A DNA stretch of 64,000 nt, taken from contig JACKBM010000018.1 in assembly GCA_020634575.1 (NCBI GenBank), positions 33,799 to 97,798 of the forward strand, in the 5' to 3' direction. The DNA comes from Ardenticatenales bacterium (lineage in GTDB: Bacteria > Chloroflexota > Anaerolineae > Promineifilales > Promineifilaceae). Below the pieces are notes generated by a model. It had not been told where the DNA came from, made no database searches, and saw nothing but the letters and a program-made list of their open reading frames with translations. Numbering within the stretch: the stretch's first letter is position 1; each line of letters starts with the position of its first letter. Position numbers and translations under genes: made by a program. This document shows positions 8,794 to 18,900 of the stretch, in pieces.

Positions 8794-10026
8794 CTAATCC
8801 GTTGGCCTGCGGCTGACCGTGCCGGTTATCAGGTCTATCTGGTAAAGACCCATCATTGCCAGATCGGTGGGGCTGCTGCCGGCCGCGAGATTGAGGCAAG
8901 GGACGGTCAGGTTGACTTCGTAAACCGTGGGGCTGAGCCATTGGCCGGCATCGGTTGGGTAGGGGAACCGGCCGGTTCCCGACCAAATCGAAGGCAACTC
9001 CCGCAGCTGAATTTCTCTGACAATGTTGTATTCGTCGTCCAGCTGCAAAAAGGCCAGGTCACGGTCGAGGCTGCAGCCATAGGCGAAATCACTGCCGGTG
9101 ATGAGGCGCAGATAATGGCCATCCGGCGACAACGCCAGGCGCCACATCTCCACGGCGAAGACGCGGATCTGTTCCGCCGCGCCGCTGGCCACGTCCAGCC
9201 GCCAAAGGTAGTGCGCCAGACCGAGGCCAGCCGTCGGGTTCCCGACAAAGAAAAGATGCTCGCCGTCGGGCAGCCAGAGCAGTTCTGAGACGGGATCTTC
9301 ATGTTCGTAGCGGAGTTGTTCGACGCCCCCGCTCGACACCATAATCGTGTGATGATCAACAACCTGCGCGATCCGGTCGCCGCTTCGCGCCAGCGGGGCG
9401 CCAGTCGCGCCGGCAGCCTGAATCTCAAAAGTGGCCCTGGCCTGAAATTGCCCATTGAGTAAGAGCGTCAGGGAGTAGACGCCGGGTTGCAGACCTGGGG
9501 CGGTGAAATCATAGACGGAAACGTCGCCGCGGACGCCGCTGGACCCGTATCGCGTGACGTCCCAGGGCTCTTCATGTTCCAGCCAGGGCTGGCCATTGCG
9601 ACGCCATTCCCGGCGCAGGACGTCGTCAGCCGTCAGGTTCCAGTAGGTCCAGTAAGCGAAAACTTCGGTAGTACCGGCCGGAAAAACCGGTTGTGACAGC
9701 GTCGCTTCGGCCGGGCCAAAGTAGAGTCCAAATAGGCGGGCTTCGTCGCCCAGGTCAGCCGTTGGCAGCGGCCCGGCTGCGGTAGCGGTTACGGTGGGCG
9801 GAACTGGGGATGGCAGTGCTGTGAACGGCGTGGCGCTGGCTGTTGGGTCCAGGGCAATGGTCTGCCTGGTGACCTCTGGCACGCTGGTGGGTAGCGTGGC
9901 GGTCGCCGTCAGGGCTGTTGGGGTCACCGTAGTAACCACAGTTGGCAATGGTTCGGCGCCTGGCCCCGCCGGACGGCAACTGCTGAGGAGGAAGAGGAGG
10001 CAGCAGATGACGTAGTGACGTTTCAT
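8794..10026 (-). CDS. Secreted lipoprotein with propeller-like C-terminus
   Basis: Predicted lipoprotein of about 410 aa. ATG 10026 is chosen because it gives a lipoprotein signal peptide, MKRHYVICCLLFLLSSC, with the LSSC lipobox near residue 17. The open frame continues upstream without signal features. A Thr/Pro/Ala-rich linker follows the cysteine, as is common for surface lipoproteins of this phylum. The C-terminal half has TolB- or WD40-like segments such as LLWLPDGEHLFFVG and LALSPDGHYLRLIT. Function unknown. A 17-bp inverted repeat lies just upstream of the gene at 10143-10191. Confidence 0.75.
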   Translation of the reverse strand: MKRHYVICCLLFLLSSCRPAGPGAEPLPTVVTTVTPTALTATATLPTSVPEVTRQTIALDPTASATPFTALPSPVPPTVTATAAGPLPTADLGDEARLFGLYFGPAEATLSQPVFPAGTTEVFAYWTYWNLTADDVLRREWRRNGQPWLEHEEPWDVTRYGSSGVRGDVSVYDFTAPGLQPGVYSLTLLLNGQFQARATFEIQAAGATGAPLARSGDRIAQVVDHHTIMVSSGGVEQLRYEHEDPVSELLWLPDGEHLFFVGNPTAGLGLAHYLWRLDVASGAAEQIRVFAVEMWRLALSPDGHYLRLITGSDFAYGCSLDRDLAFLQLDDEYNIVREIQLRELPSIWSGTGRFPYPTDAGQWLSPTVYEVNLTVPCLNLAAGSSPTDLAMMGLYQIDLITGTVSRRPTD

Positions 10027-10142
10027 GGGTCCATTATCGTTGCTTGTCGCACTGGCTGCCGGGCGGGACCGGCACGCCTGGCCGACGCTACGCGTATGTA
10101 GGCGGAAAATGGCCGTAACCTGGTGGCCGGCAATAACTAAGA

Positions 10143-10191
10143 AAACACAAATGGCACGGCTGTCATAAAACAATCCGTGCCATCTGTGTTT
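10143..10191 (-). terminator. Hairpin behind the YCII gene
   Basis: Two 17-bp arms (10143-10159 and 10175-10191) match at 16 of 17 positions around a 15-nt loop. Read on the minus strand the second arm runs into TTTTC, so it can serve as a terminator for the YCII gene. Its CCGTGCC core resembles the hairpin repeats at 43565 and 44798. Confidence 0.65.
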
Positions 10192-10233
10192 CATTGATCA
10201 AAGCCAGCACGTATGCTGAAGGGGCAAAGCGGT

Positions 10234-10548
10234 TTACATATCGAAAGTTTCAAAGACCGAGACCTGGCCACCGTAGGTCAGGTGGGGATGGTTCTGGACG
10301 CGGGCCACGGCCGCATCAAGCGAGTCCGCGCTGATGATGGTATAGCCGGTGGGCGCCGGCGCGCTGGCGGCGCCGTCATGAACACCACTGCTCGTCACGT
10401 TCTTGGCCGCCCCGAACGGGTTGCCGCCGTCGACAATCGCCTGGCCCAGATCCTGGTACCAGGCGCCCCAGGCCGCCATCACCTCTGCCTGCTGCGCTTC
10501 GCTTTCCGGATACCCACCACCTGTGTAGACCAAAACAAACTTCGTCAT
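10234..10548 (-). CDS. YCII-related (DGPF-type) small protein
   Basis: Protein of 104 aa with the fold signature of YCII-related proteins. It begins TKFVLVYTGG, has a WGAWYQDLG helix that matches the family's W-x-x-W/F region, and later GYTIISADSLDAAVARVQNHPHL, where the helix ends in the typical His-bearing turn. Such proteins are small ferredoxin-like folds, often encoded near sigma factors, and mostly of unknown activity. AGGAG lies upstream of ATG 10548. No sigma factor is encoded next to it here. Confidence 0.85.
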   Translation of the reverse strand: MTKFVLVYTGGGYPESEAQQAEVMAAWGAWYQDLGQAIVDGGNPFGAAKNVTSSGVHDGAASAPAPTGYTIISADSLDAAVARVQNHPHLTYGGQVSVFETFDM

Positions 10549-10680
10549 GATATTTCTCCTTGCTCACGATTCGAGCTTCATGTTTAGCGTCATGAATACG
10601 TCGCGCAAGGGGCTGCCAGATCGACAGCCAATCTGACGAATTTGCCAGATTGGTGCGGCAAATTCTCCGGTTTGCTCAGA

Positions 10681-12639
10681 TCAGCTTTGTGTCGCCAGCG
10701 CCTCGGCCAGGCCGGGCACATCAGCGGCACCGGCCGGTACCGTGATCGACGAGCCACCCAGATCGCCATTCAACGGCTGGTAGCGGCCACCCAGGCATTG
10801 GGCCAGGAACGCTTCAGCCACGCCAAAGAACGACAGGTTGTTGGCCGGCCGGGCAAAGCCATGACCCTCGTCCGGGTAAAGGACGTAGGTGACCGGGATA
10901 TTTTTCTCCTGCATGGCAGCCACGATCTGGTCGGATTCATGCTGTTTCACGCGCGGGTCATTGGCGCCCTGGCCGATGAGCAAAGGCCGCACGATGTTGT
11001 CCACATGCGTCAGCGGCGACCGCTCCTGCAACAAGGCGCGCCCTTCTTCGGTGCGGTGATCACCCATGCGCTGGGCAAACAGCTCAATCATCGGCTGCCA
11101 ATAGGGCGGCACGGATTGAATCAGCGTGATCAGATTGGACGGACCGACGATGTCGACGCCACAGGCAAACTTTTCGGGCGTGAAGGTCAGACCAACCAGG
11201 GTGGCATAGCCACCATAGCTACCGCCCATGATGGCGATCCGCTCCGGATCAGCGATTTTCTCAGCAATTGCCCAATCAACCGCGTCGATCAGGTCATCAT
11301 GCATTTTGCCGGCCCATTCCAGGTCAGCGGCGTTGATAAAATCTTTGCCGAAGCCCGTTGAACCACGGTAGTTGACGCTCATCACGGCGTAACCCCGATT
11401 AGCCAGCCATTGATGGATCGGGTTAAAGCCCCAGGCGTCGCGGGCCCAGGGACCGCCGTGAACGAGGAGAGCCATGGGCAACGGTTCGTTCGGCCGGCCC
11501 GTCCCCTCGGGGTCATTGGCCAGCGGCAACGTCAGGTAACAAACCAGGTTGAGGCCATCGCGGGATTTGACGATTTGCGGGTGCATCTTGGCCAGCGGCA
11601 GCTCGGCCCAGGCGTCCTTGTTGTTGAACAGGAATTCCGCCTGGCGCGCTGTCCGGTCATAGCGGTAATAGCGGATGGGGCCGTTGTCGAGCATAAAGGC
11701 GACCGTCCAATAGCGATCATCCTGCGTGCGAGCAACGACGCTGATGTCGCCATCGGCAACCGTGGCCAGGTAATCCAGGTCTGGTTTGATGGCTTCGTCC
11801 AGGATTTGCCAGACGACCCGATCATAGTTAAAGGAAACGGCCTGGACCGTTTTCTCGGTCGGATGGATCAGCGCGCCATTGGCGTCGGCGCGATCATCTT
11901 CGGCGATCAGCTTTTTCTCGCCGCTGTCCAGGTTCAGGGCGTAGAAAGCGGCGGTATCCCGGTCACGAGAGTCCAGGATGTAGAGGATCCGGCCGGTCTT
12001 GTCAAAGCCCAACGCATTGGTCGTCAATGAATCCTTGGCCGGGATGCTCATGAACGGATCGCTGCTGGCATCATCGCCAACCGTATGCATCTCCATGCCG
12101 CCATCCGCCGTCTGCCGCACAGCGTAACGGACATTAAAATCGTCGTCACACAGATAGCCGACAAACCATTCATTCTGCTCCAGCAGGGTGCGCTCACCGC
12201 TTTCGATGTTGATCCGGTAAATGTCATGGAGCTGCGGATTGCGGTCGTTAAGCCCGACGATGATTTCGTTCGGGAATTTGGGGCTGGTTTTGTTGATCTG
12301 GGCAGCGACATTGTCGAATGGCGTCAGGTCACGGGTTTCACCGGTTGCCAGCGTGGTGCAATAAACACGCCAATTCTCATCGCCGCCGACATCCTGAATG
12401 AACAGGATATGCTGGTTGGTGTGAGCCCATTGGAACATGCGAATGCCCCGGTAGGTGTCAGTTGTCACCGGTTGGGCCGCGTTCGGCTCCGTCGCCGGCC
12501 CGACCCAGACATTGAGCACATTGTCGACCGGCGCCAGAAAGGCGATCCGGCTGCCATCCGGGCTGAGACGGGCCTGCGTCCGTTCCGGATTGCCAAAAAG
12601 GATTTCACGTGGGATTAAATCTTGATTATTGGTACTCAT
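10681..12639 (-). CDS. S9 family prolyl oligopeptidase-like serine peptidase
   Basis: Cytoplasmic peptidase of 652 aa without a signal peptide. An N-terminal propeller (about residues 1-390) is followed by an alpha/beta hydrolase domain. The nucleophile S474 is in GGSYGGYA, the catalytic His593 is in DEGHGFA, and an Asp is expected in the GANDPRV segment. HGGPWARD forms the oxyanion-hole region. ATG 12639 has GGAG about 8 nt upstream. The frame continues far upstream, but only antisense-like low-complexity sequence is gained. It belongs to the acylaminoacyl-peptidase/DPP group of S9; the exact substrate is not evident. The S41-like lipoprotein gene lies just upstream on the same strand. Confidence 0.9.
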   Translation of the reverse strand: MSTNNQDLIPREILFGNPERTQARLSPDGSRIAFLAPVDNVLNVWVGPATEPNAAQPVTTDTYRGIRMFQWAHTNQHILFIQDVGGDENWRVYCTTLATGETRDLTPFDNVAAQINKTSPKFPNEIIVGLNDRNPQLHDIYRINIESGERTLLEQNEWFVGYLCDDDFNVRYAVRQTADGGMEMHTVGDDASSDPFMSIPAKDSLTTNALGFDKTGRILYILDSRDRDTAAFYALNLDSGEKKLIAEDDRADANGALIHPTEKTVQAVSFNYDRVVWQILDEAIKPDLDYLATVADGDISVVARTQDDRYWTVAFMLDNGPIRYYRYDRTARQAEFLFNNKDAWAELPLAKMHPQIVKSRDGLNLVCYLTLPLANDPEGTGRPNEPLPMALLVHGGPWARDAWGFNPIHQWLANRGYAVMSVNYRGSTGFGKDFINAADLEWAGKMHDDLIDAVDWAIAEKIADPERIAIMGGSYGGYATLVGLTFTPEKFACGVDIVGPSNLITLIQSVPPYWQPMIELFAQRMGDHRTEEGRALLQERSPLTHVDNIVRPLLIGQGANDPRVKQHESDQIVAAMQEKNIPVTYVLYPDEGHGFARPANNLSFFGVAEAFLAQCLGGRYQPLNGDLGGSSITVPAGAADVPGLAEALATQS

Positions 12640-12745
12640 AGGTAACTCCATACCGCCATGATACCACCGGCGCGGGCTCCTGTCGTCATCCTCCAGGTGG
12701 AAATTGGCTGAGGGGTTGGCGTACCCGTCGGGTTCGCCAACCCCT

Positions 12746-14104
12746 CTACGGAGACGGGGTGTAAGCGAGGATGGTGGCGAGGGCGGGGTCGTGGTCGTTG
12801 AAGAAGTCGGTGGAGCTGAGTTCGACGGGGATGTCCGGGGGGAGCCAGACACGCGTGTCGTCCGGCGTGCTGAACTGCCAATACCGGTTGGAGACGGCAA
12901 AGGCGATGCCGGCGTTGGGTAGCCGGGAGACGACAGTGTCGCCATACAGGTTAGGGCTGCCGCCGGTTGGTTCGCCAACGAAGATCGTCTCGGTCTGGTT
13001 CTCCAATTCGGTGGCCAGGTTGGTCGCCGCCGAAAAAGTTTGGCGGCCGATAATCGTGAAAAAGTGACCCGGCCGGTTGATCTGCGGATGGCTGCTGACC
13101 AGCGCCAGCAAATCACCATACCGATTGTTATTGCCTCCGCCATTCAGCCGGATATCGAGGACAACCCGCTCTACTGTCTCGTTGGCGAGAACCTGGTTGA
13201 TGTCGTCGATGAGCCGGCTGGTGCTGCCCAGCACCTGGTTGTACTGGATGTAGAGGGTCTGTGAATCGGCCAGGTAGGTGGACCAGTTGCGCTGGTCCCG
13301 GTTTTGCAGATAGAGTGTGCCCGGGCGCAGCGGCAGCCCGGTAGCCGGGCCATCAAGCCAGGCGCTGTAGGTTTCACTGCTGATAGGCGATGGGTTAAGG
13401 GTATGCTGGCTGCCATCGGCCAGCTTGATGAGGAAGGCGGGAGCATCAGCATCTCCGATGATACCCAGCGTCTGCAGGAATTCCGGCCGGATCAGCCAAA
13501 ACGGTTCTGATTGCCGAATGGTCATCGGATTGTCGTGCGGGATGTAGGGCTGGAGAGCGGCGAGGGCAGCGGCAACCGGCCGGTTCCCGACACGCAACAA
13601 TTGGCCGCCAATGTATTCCTCAAAAGGCGCCTGGGCGTTAATCAGAAACACGCCGTCGGCAAAGCTGTAAAACTGCAACGGATAGAGCTGGAAATTAACC
13701 GGGTCGTCCAGCAGATGAATGCTGCTATGGCCGTCCACGAAGGCCATGATCTCGGTCAGCCTGACGATGATTTCGGTTTCGCTCAGATTCGGTAGATCGG
13801 CGGCCAGAGCGGCCAGTTTGGCGTCATACGTTGCCGCCGGGACGCGATAGTACGGGTTGGGATGAAGCTGGTCGATACGTTCGCGAAAATAGGCCAGGTC
13901 GGCCAGCCACTCATCGACAGCGACAACTGATTCAGTATCCGCTGCCGCCACAGTCGGTGTCGCTGTGGGCTCACTGCTTGGTGAGGCGATAGCCGGGACT
14001 GTCGCCGTCGGCTCAGGGGGCGCCGGTTGTGTGCAAGCAGCTAGAGACCAGAGGCCAGACAGGCAAACGAGGAGCCAGAATGTCGTTTTGGCAGGATTTT
14101 TCAT
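12746..14104 (-). CDS. S41-like peptidase lipoprotein
   Basis: Predicted exported lipoprotein of 452 aa with the lipobox LAAC at Cys24, followed by a Pro/Thr/Ala-rich linker. An N-terminal helical region (DLAYFRERIDQLHPNPYYR) leads to a C-terminal-processing-peptidase-like domain. In that domain VERVVLDIRLNGGGNN is the substrate strand, and GRQTFSAATNLATEL carries the candidate nucleophile Ser. The VGEPTGGSPNLYGD loop also matches the family. A PDZ domain is not evident. A TATAAT-like -10 lies on the minus strand at 14122-14127, about 17 nt before the start, next to the palindrome at 14138-14161, so the PadR regulator may control it. Confidence 0.82.
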   Translation of the reverse strand: MKNPAKTTFWLLVCLSGLWSLAACTQPAPPEPTATVPAIASPSSEPTATPTVAAADTESVVAVDEWLADLAYFRERIDQLHPNPYYRVPAATYDAKLAALAADLPNLSETEIIVRLTEIMAFVDGHSSIHLLDDPVNFQLYPLQFYSFADGVFLINAQAPFEEYIGGQLLRVGNRPVAAALAALQPYIPHDNPMTIRQSEPFWLIRPEFLQTLGIIGDADAPAFLIKLADGSQHTLNPSPISSETYSAWLDGPATGLPLRPGTLYLQNRDQRNWSTYLADSQTLYIQYNQVLGSTSRLIDDINQVLANETVERVVLDIRLNGGGNNNRYGDLLALVSSHPQINRPGHFFTIIGRQTFSAATNLATELENQTETIFVGEPTGGSPNLYGDTVVSRLPNAGIAFAVSNRYWQFSTPDDTRVWLPPDIPVELSSTDFFNDHDPALATILAYTPSP

Positions 14105-14121
14105 GGTACAATAACAGCCAG

Positions 14122-14127
14122 ATTATA
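14122..14127 (-). promoter_or_regulatory. Perfect -10 box for the S41-like gene
   Basis: TATAAT on the minus strand ends 17 nt before the ATG at 14104, which implies a 5' leader of only about 10 nt with no visible Shine-Dalgarno. No clear -35 is seen at 17 nt because that region is occupied by the palindrome. Confidence 0.5.
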
Positions 14128-14137
14128 TGTGCAAAGG

Positions 14138-14161
14138 ACTATATATGCGTGCGCATATAGT
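14138..14161. promoter_or_regulatory. Putative PadR operator palindrome
   Basis: ACTATATATGCG followed by TGCGCATATAGT forms an imperfect 24-bp inverted repeat in the 89-bp divergent region between the S41-like gene and the padR-like gene. PadR-family repressors commonly bind AT-rich palindromes of this kind in their own divergent promoters. Assignment to PadR rests on position only. Confidence 0.6.
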
Positions 14162-14193
14162 GTAATGGCAAAATAGTTCATGTCAAGGTTGCT

Positions 14194-14757
14194 ATGTCGT
14201 TAAAACATGTCTTGTTGGGAATGCTGCACAAGGGGCCGCGGTCCGGCTATGAGTTGAACAAAGCCCTCAATACCGTGGTCCATTATTTCTGGGACGCAGA
14301 TCAAAGCCGGATCTATCGGACGCTCAATGGGCTGGTGGACAGTGGCTGGGTGAGCTTTGAGACCTTTATTCAAGAGGATAATCCGAACAAGAAGGTCTAT
14401 TCGCTTACCAATAGCGGCCTGGTTGAATTACGGCGCTGGCTGGCCGAGCCGGGCAAGCGCATGGTCGAGCGACCGCGCAACGCCTTTCTGGTGCAGATGC
14501 ATTTTAGCGAATTTGTCCCACCGGCCGCTCAAGCCGTCGTGCTGCAGGAGCACCTGGCATGGTTGCAACAACAGCTGGCTGAGCTGGAGGCCAATGCAGC
14601 CAAAATCAACCTGACTATCCCTTTCCCGGAGGACAGCTTGCAGCACGGCCTCTCCCGCAACGAGTTTACGCTGGACTACGGCATCGAGCGGTATCGTTTC
14701 GAGATCGCCTGGGCCGAACGGATGTTGCGGCTGCTGGCGGCGGCGCCGGACGCCTGA
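14194..14757 (+). CDS. PadR family transcriptional regulator
   Basis: Winged-helix repressor of 187 aa. The N-terminal domain has the PadR pattern: SLKHVLLGMLHKGPRSGYEL, then DADQSRIYRTLNGLVDSGWV as recognition helix and wing start, then KKVYSLTNSGLVELRRWL. The C-terminal half (about residues 95-180) is a helical dimerisation region of the Vir_act_alpha_C type. It is divergent from the S41-like lipoprotein gene with a palindromic operator candidate between them. That suggests it represses itself and that gene. The ligand is unknown. Confidence 0.9.
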   Translation: MSLKHVLLGMLHKGPRSGYELNKALNTVVHYFWDADQSRIYRTLNGLVDSGWVSFETFIQEDNPNKKVYSLTNSGLVELRRWLAEPGKRMVERPRNAFLVQMHFSEFVPPAAQAVVLQEHLAWLQQQLAELEANAAKINLTIPFPEDSLQHGLSRNEFTLDYGIERYRFEIAWAERMLRLLAAAPDA

Positions 14758-14768
14758 GCCGACTCAGG
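14753..14768. terminator. Short hairpin between convergent genes
   Basis: CCTGAG-CCGA-CTCAGG spans the stop of the padR-like gene and reaches the end of the dehydrogenase gene. With a 6-bp stem and no U tract it is a weak bidirectional terminator candidate. Confidence 0.35.
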
Positions 14769-15780
14769 GTACCAGCAACACCTTGGCCACATTGCCCGGC
14801 TCGTGGATCAGCCGTTCAAACCAGGGGCCACCCTCAGCCAGCGGTGCTTCGACAATCCAGGGATCCAGACGGATGGCACCCTCGTCCAGAAGGCCTATCG
14901 CCTGTTGGAAGTTGGCCGGCGAATAGGAAAATGAGCCGCGCACCACAATCTCGCGACGGATGATGTCGGCGGCGGGCATCGGGCCGACTTCTTCGTGCAG
15001 GCCGCTGAGGATGACCGTGCCGGTGGGCCGGGTCGCCGCCACACATTGGGCCCGCGTGATCGTAGCGCCGACCGCGTCCAGGGCCAGATCAACCCCCTCG
15101 CCGCCAGTCGCCTCGCGCACAGTCGGGACCAGGTCAAGCGCCTGCGGATTCAGCGGCCGGCCGCCCAGTTCGGCCGCCATCGCCAGACGGGCCGGCTCCA
15201 GGTCGGCGATATACACGTTGGCCGCGCCCGAACGTAGCAATACCTGCAGCGCGAGCAACCCGATCGGGCCAGCGCCGATTATGAGGATGTTCTTGCCCTG
15301 AACGTCACCGGCGATCTCGCCGATGCGGACGGCGCAGCCAACCGGTTCGGTCAGCGCCCCGAGGCGGAGCGAGAGGCTCTCTGGCAGCGGGTAAGCGGAG
15401 CGGGCCGGCACGGTGAGGTATTCGGCGTAGGCGCCCGGCCGGTGCGCCCCCACCAGCCGCCGCGTCGGGCAGAGCTGGGCCAGGCCGCGGCCGATCCAGG
15501 GCGAATCCGGGTCGCAGGCCAATGGGTTAACGGTAACGGGTTGGCCGATGCGAAAATCGGCGTCCACTCCGTCGCCCAGCGCAACAACCTCGCCGGAAAA
15601 TTCGTGACCCATAATCAGCGGCGGCACACGCAGCGAGTTATGGCCCAGGTAGCCGCCTAACTCTGAGCCGCAAATGCCGGCATAGGCAACCTTGATCAGC
15701 AGTTCACCCGATCCGGCTTCCGGCCGGGGCAGATCTTGCATTTCCATCTGACTGGGGGCGGTCCAAACCAATGCTTGCAT
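14764..15780 (-). CDS. Medium-chain zinc-type alcohol/polyol dehydrogenase
   Basis: NAD(P)-dependent dehydrogenase of 338 aa in the sorbitol/threonine/galactitol-phosphate dehydrogenase group. Catalytic zinc ligands are visible as C37 (AGICGSE) and H59-E60 (GHEFSGEV). The Rossmann motif is GAGPIGLLALQ near residue 167, followed by an acidic IADLEPAR end of beta-2 that points to NAD. The usual four-cysteine structural zinc loop is reduced to C89 and C104, so the structural zinc is probably lost. The substrate cannot be named. It is convergent with the padR-like gene. Confidence 0.88.
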   Translation of the reverse strand: MQALVWTAPSQMEMQDLPRPEAGSGELLIKVAYAGICGSELGGYLGHNSLRVPPLIMGHEFSGEVVALGDGVDADFRIGQPVTVNPLACDPDSPWIGRGLAQLCPTRRLVGAHRPGAYAEYLTVPARSAYPLPESLSLRLGALTEPVGCAVRIGEIAGDVQGKNILIIGAGPIGLLALQVLLRSGAANVYIADLEPARLAMAAELGGRPLNPQALDLVPTVREATGGEGVDLALDAVGATITRAQCVAATRPTGTVILSGLHEEVGPMPAADIIRREIVVRGSFSYSPANFQQAIGLLDEGAIRLDPWIVEAPLAEGGPWFERLIHEPGNVAKVLLVP

Positions 15781-15999
15781 GTTTTCCTATCTCCTTTTCT
15801 CTTGGCGAGAGCCCTTATGGCAGCCAGACGCTGCCTCTACCAGTTTACCTCAGGCAGTAGCCGATATTCGTCACTGTCACAAAATCGACATTTGTGCCAA
15901 ACTGTTGAGGTGTCGGGGAACCTTTTGCCATTGGCTGGCGTTTGACTGGTAGGGTCGGGGCTGATCCGGCCGGTTTACCTTGCCACGAGGAGTTAGAAC
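15781..15999. other. Divergent intergenic region upstream of the macroglobulin gene
   Basis: This 219-bp region separates the dehydrogenase (minus) and macroglobulin (plus) starts. It holds CACAAA-N7-TTTGTG near 15880, a possible regulator half-site pair, and TTGACT near 15943 without a convincing -10. GAGGAG lies before the macroglobulin ATG. Confidence 0.35.
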
Positions 16000-18900
16000 A
16001 TGTCTGCGAAACCAAATTTTCGCCGTAAACGCTCACTACTGTTGATTCTGACGCTGTTCGTCGTCGGCCTTGTCGGGGCTGGCGGCGTCTGGTGGTGGCA
16101 GAATCGGGACCGGGCCGAGCCCGGCGAAGGCGGGCTGGTCGTGCGCGTCGAGACTGGCGGCGCCGCCACAGAAGCCGTCCTGACCGGCGGCGGTACCAGT
16201 GACGCCCAGCTTGTGCTCACCCTGAGCGCCGGCCAGGCCGAACCCAAGACCGCTGCCCGCATCGCTCTCGCCGAGGGCACCCCCCTGAGCGAAGCGGAAA
16301 TCGAGGCGATCCTGGCCCGGCTGCCAGAGCTGCTGCCGGAAGATGGGGATGTGGTCGAATTTTCCTTGCCCACGGAAACCCTGCCGCCACCGCAGACGGG
16401 TGACCGGGTAGACGTTCCCTTCCCCCCGCCTGATGCGCCGCCCGCCGTGGTAGAAGTGCCGACTGGGCCGCTGGAAGTGCTCCGTTTTAGCCCGGAAGGG
16501 CCGATTCCGCTGGCGCCCTTCCTCAGTGTGACGTTCAACCAGCCCATGGTGCCGCTGGCGACGGTCGAGATGCTGTCAGCCACCGAGGTGCCTGTTAATC
16601 TGACGCCGGCGCTGCCCGGCGTCTGGCGCTGGCTGGGCACGCAGACATTGACCTTTGAGTATGAGGGAGATGAGGATTTCCCCAAGGCGACCGAGTTTGT
16701 GGCCGAGATACCGGCCGGTACCCTTTCCGCCGCCGGCAACGCCCTGGCCGAAACCGTCACCTGGACTTTCACCACACCGCCGCCCCAGGTGACCCGCTTC
16801 TACCCCAGCAACGGCCCCCAAAAGCTGGATCCCCTCTTTTTTGTGGCTTTCAACCAGCAAATTGACCCGGCCGCCGTTCTGGCCACCATTAACATGACCA
16901 ACACCAGCCTGCGCCTGGCCACGGCTGACGAGATCGCCGAAGACGAAACCGTCGCCCTGATGGCTGAATCGACGCGTGCCGGCACCTGGCTGGCGTTCCG
17001 GCCAACCGAGCGGCTAGAGCCGGACACCACCTACGACATTACCATCGGCCCCGGCACACCTTCAGCCGAAGGGCCGCTGCTTACCGAAGAGCCTTACAAC
17101 AACTCCATCTACACCTATGGTCCGCTGGAAATTGTGCGGGCTGACTGTGCCTATTACTCGGGCGAATGCCCGCCACTGACGCCGCTGCAAATCGTCTTCA
17201 GCAACCCGCTGGATACCGCTGTGTTTACCGACACGATGATCGGCATCGATCCTGATCTGCCTGGCGCCATTGTCGAGGTTTTTGGCAATACCATCAGTAT
17301 TCGGGGCGCGACTGTAGGCCAGACAACCTACAACGTTTTCCTGAGCGGCGACATTCAGGATATCTTTGGCCAGACGCTGGGCGACGATGAAACGCGTAAC
17401 TTCAAGGTCAGTTCGGCGCTGCCGGGACTATATGGTCCGGACCAGCCCTTTGTCACCCTGGACCCATCGCTGCAACGGCCCGTTCTCTCCGTCTTTGCCA
17501 TCAACTATTCCCGGTTGGAGATTGAAGCATACCGGGTGACGCCGGCCGATTGGCAGGCGTATCTCATTTACCAGGACGAATATCGTTATGAGGATAACCC
17601 GCCATCGCCCCCCGGCGAACGCGTTCTCAACACGACCGTGGATCTGGATGCGGCCGATGATGTCCTGACCGAAGTGCCCATCGAACTGGAAGATGCGCTC
17701 GACGGCACGACGGGCCACCTGCTTGTGATCATCAAACCGCCTGCCCGCGAGATCCCCGATCGCTACTCCGAAAGCTCGCAGACGAAGGTTGTCTGGTTGC
17801 AGGTGACCCAGATCGGCTTGGATGCGGTGGCAGACGATGAGCGGCTCGTCGCCTGGGCCACCGACCTGGCCACCGGCGCGCCTTTGTCGGGCGTCCAGCT
17901 TGCTCTCGGCAACAGCAGTGCCACCACGGCTGCTGACGGTCTGGCAGAGTTGGATGCGCGCCAGGGCGGCGTCCTGGTAGCGACGCTGGGCGAGGATGTC
18001 GCCATCCTGCCACACAGCTATTACCGCTGGGATGAAGCGAGCTGGGCCGTTTATGAGGCCCAGGACGAACTGCGCTGGTATGTGACCGATGACCGCCGGC
18101 TGTATCAGCCGGGTGAAACCATCCATGCCAAGGGTTGGCTGCGCCTGATTGGCCAGCAGCTCGGCGGCGATGTTGGCCTGGTTGACGGGCTGCAAGGCGT
18201 TAACTTCGAGGTCTACGACCCGCAGGGCAACCTGCTGACCAGCGGTACTGCGCCAGCCAGCAGCCTGGGTGGCTTTGACCTCAGCTTTGAGCTGCCCGAC
18301 AACAGTAACCTGGGCGATGCCTACATCCAGTTGACCGCGACCGGCGCCATCCCCGGCGATGGGCGCACCTATTACCATTACTTCCAGATTCAGGAGTTCC
18401 GCCGGCCGGAGTTTGAGGTGACGGCGCGCAATGAGACGACCGGCCCCTACTTCGTCGGCGGCAGCGCCACGGTGGCGACCACGGCGGAATATTTCGCCGG
18501 CGGCCCGCTGCCCAATGCGGAAGTCAACTGGCTGGTTCAGGCCAGCCCCTCCAGTTATCAGCCGCCCAACTGGCCCGGCTTTGTCTTCGGCAGTTGGACG
18601 CCCTGGTGGTATTACGATTACTTCTACGCCGCGCCCGCTTATGAAGAGGATGTTTATTATGGCGGTCCGGTTTACGAAGAAAGCCGCGTGCAGACCTTCA
18701 GCGGTGTGACCGACGCCAGCGGCACCCATTACCTGCAGATCGACTTCGAGGCGATGAGCCGGCCGCAGCCGTTCAGCGTCATGGCTGAGGCGACCGTCTT
18801 TGACGTCAACCGCCAGGCCTGGACCGGCGCCACCTCGCTGCTGGTCCACCCGGCCGATCTTTACGTTGGCCTGCACAGCGACCAGACCTTCGTCAAAAAG

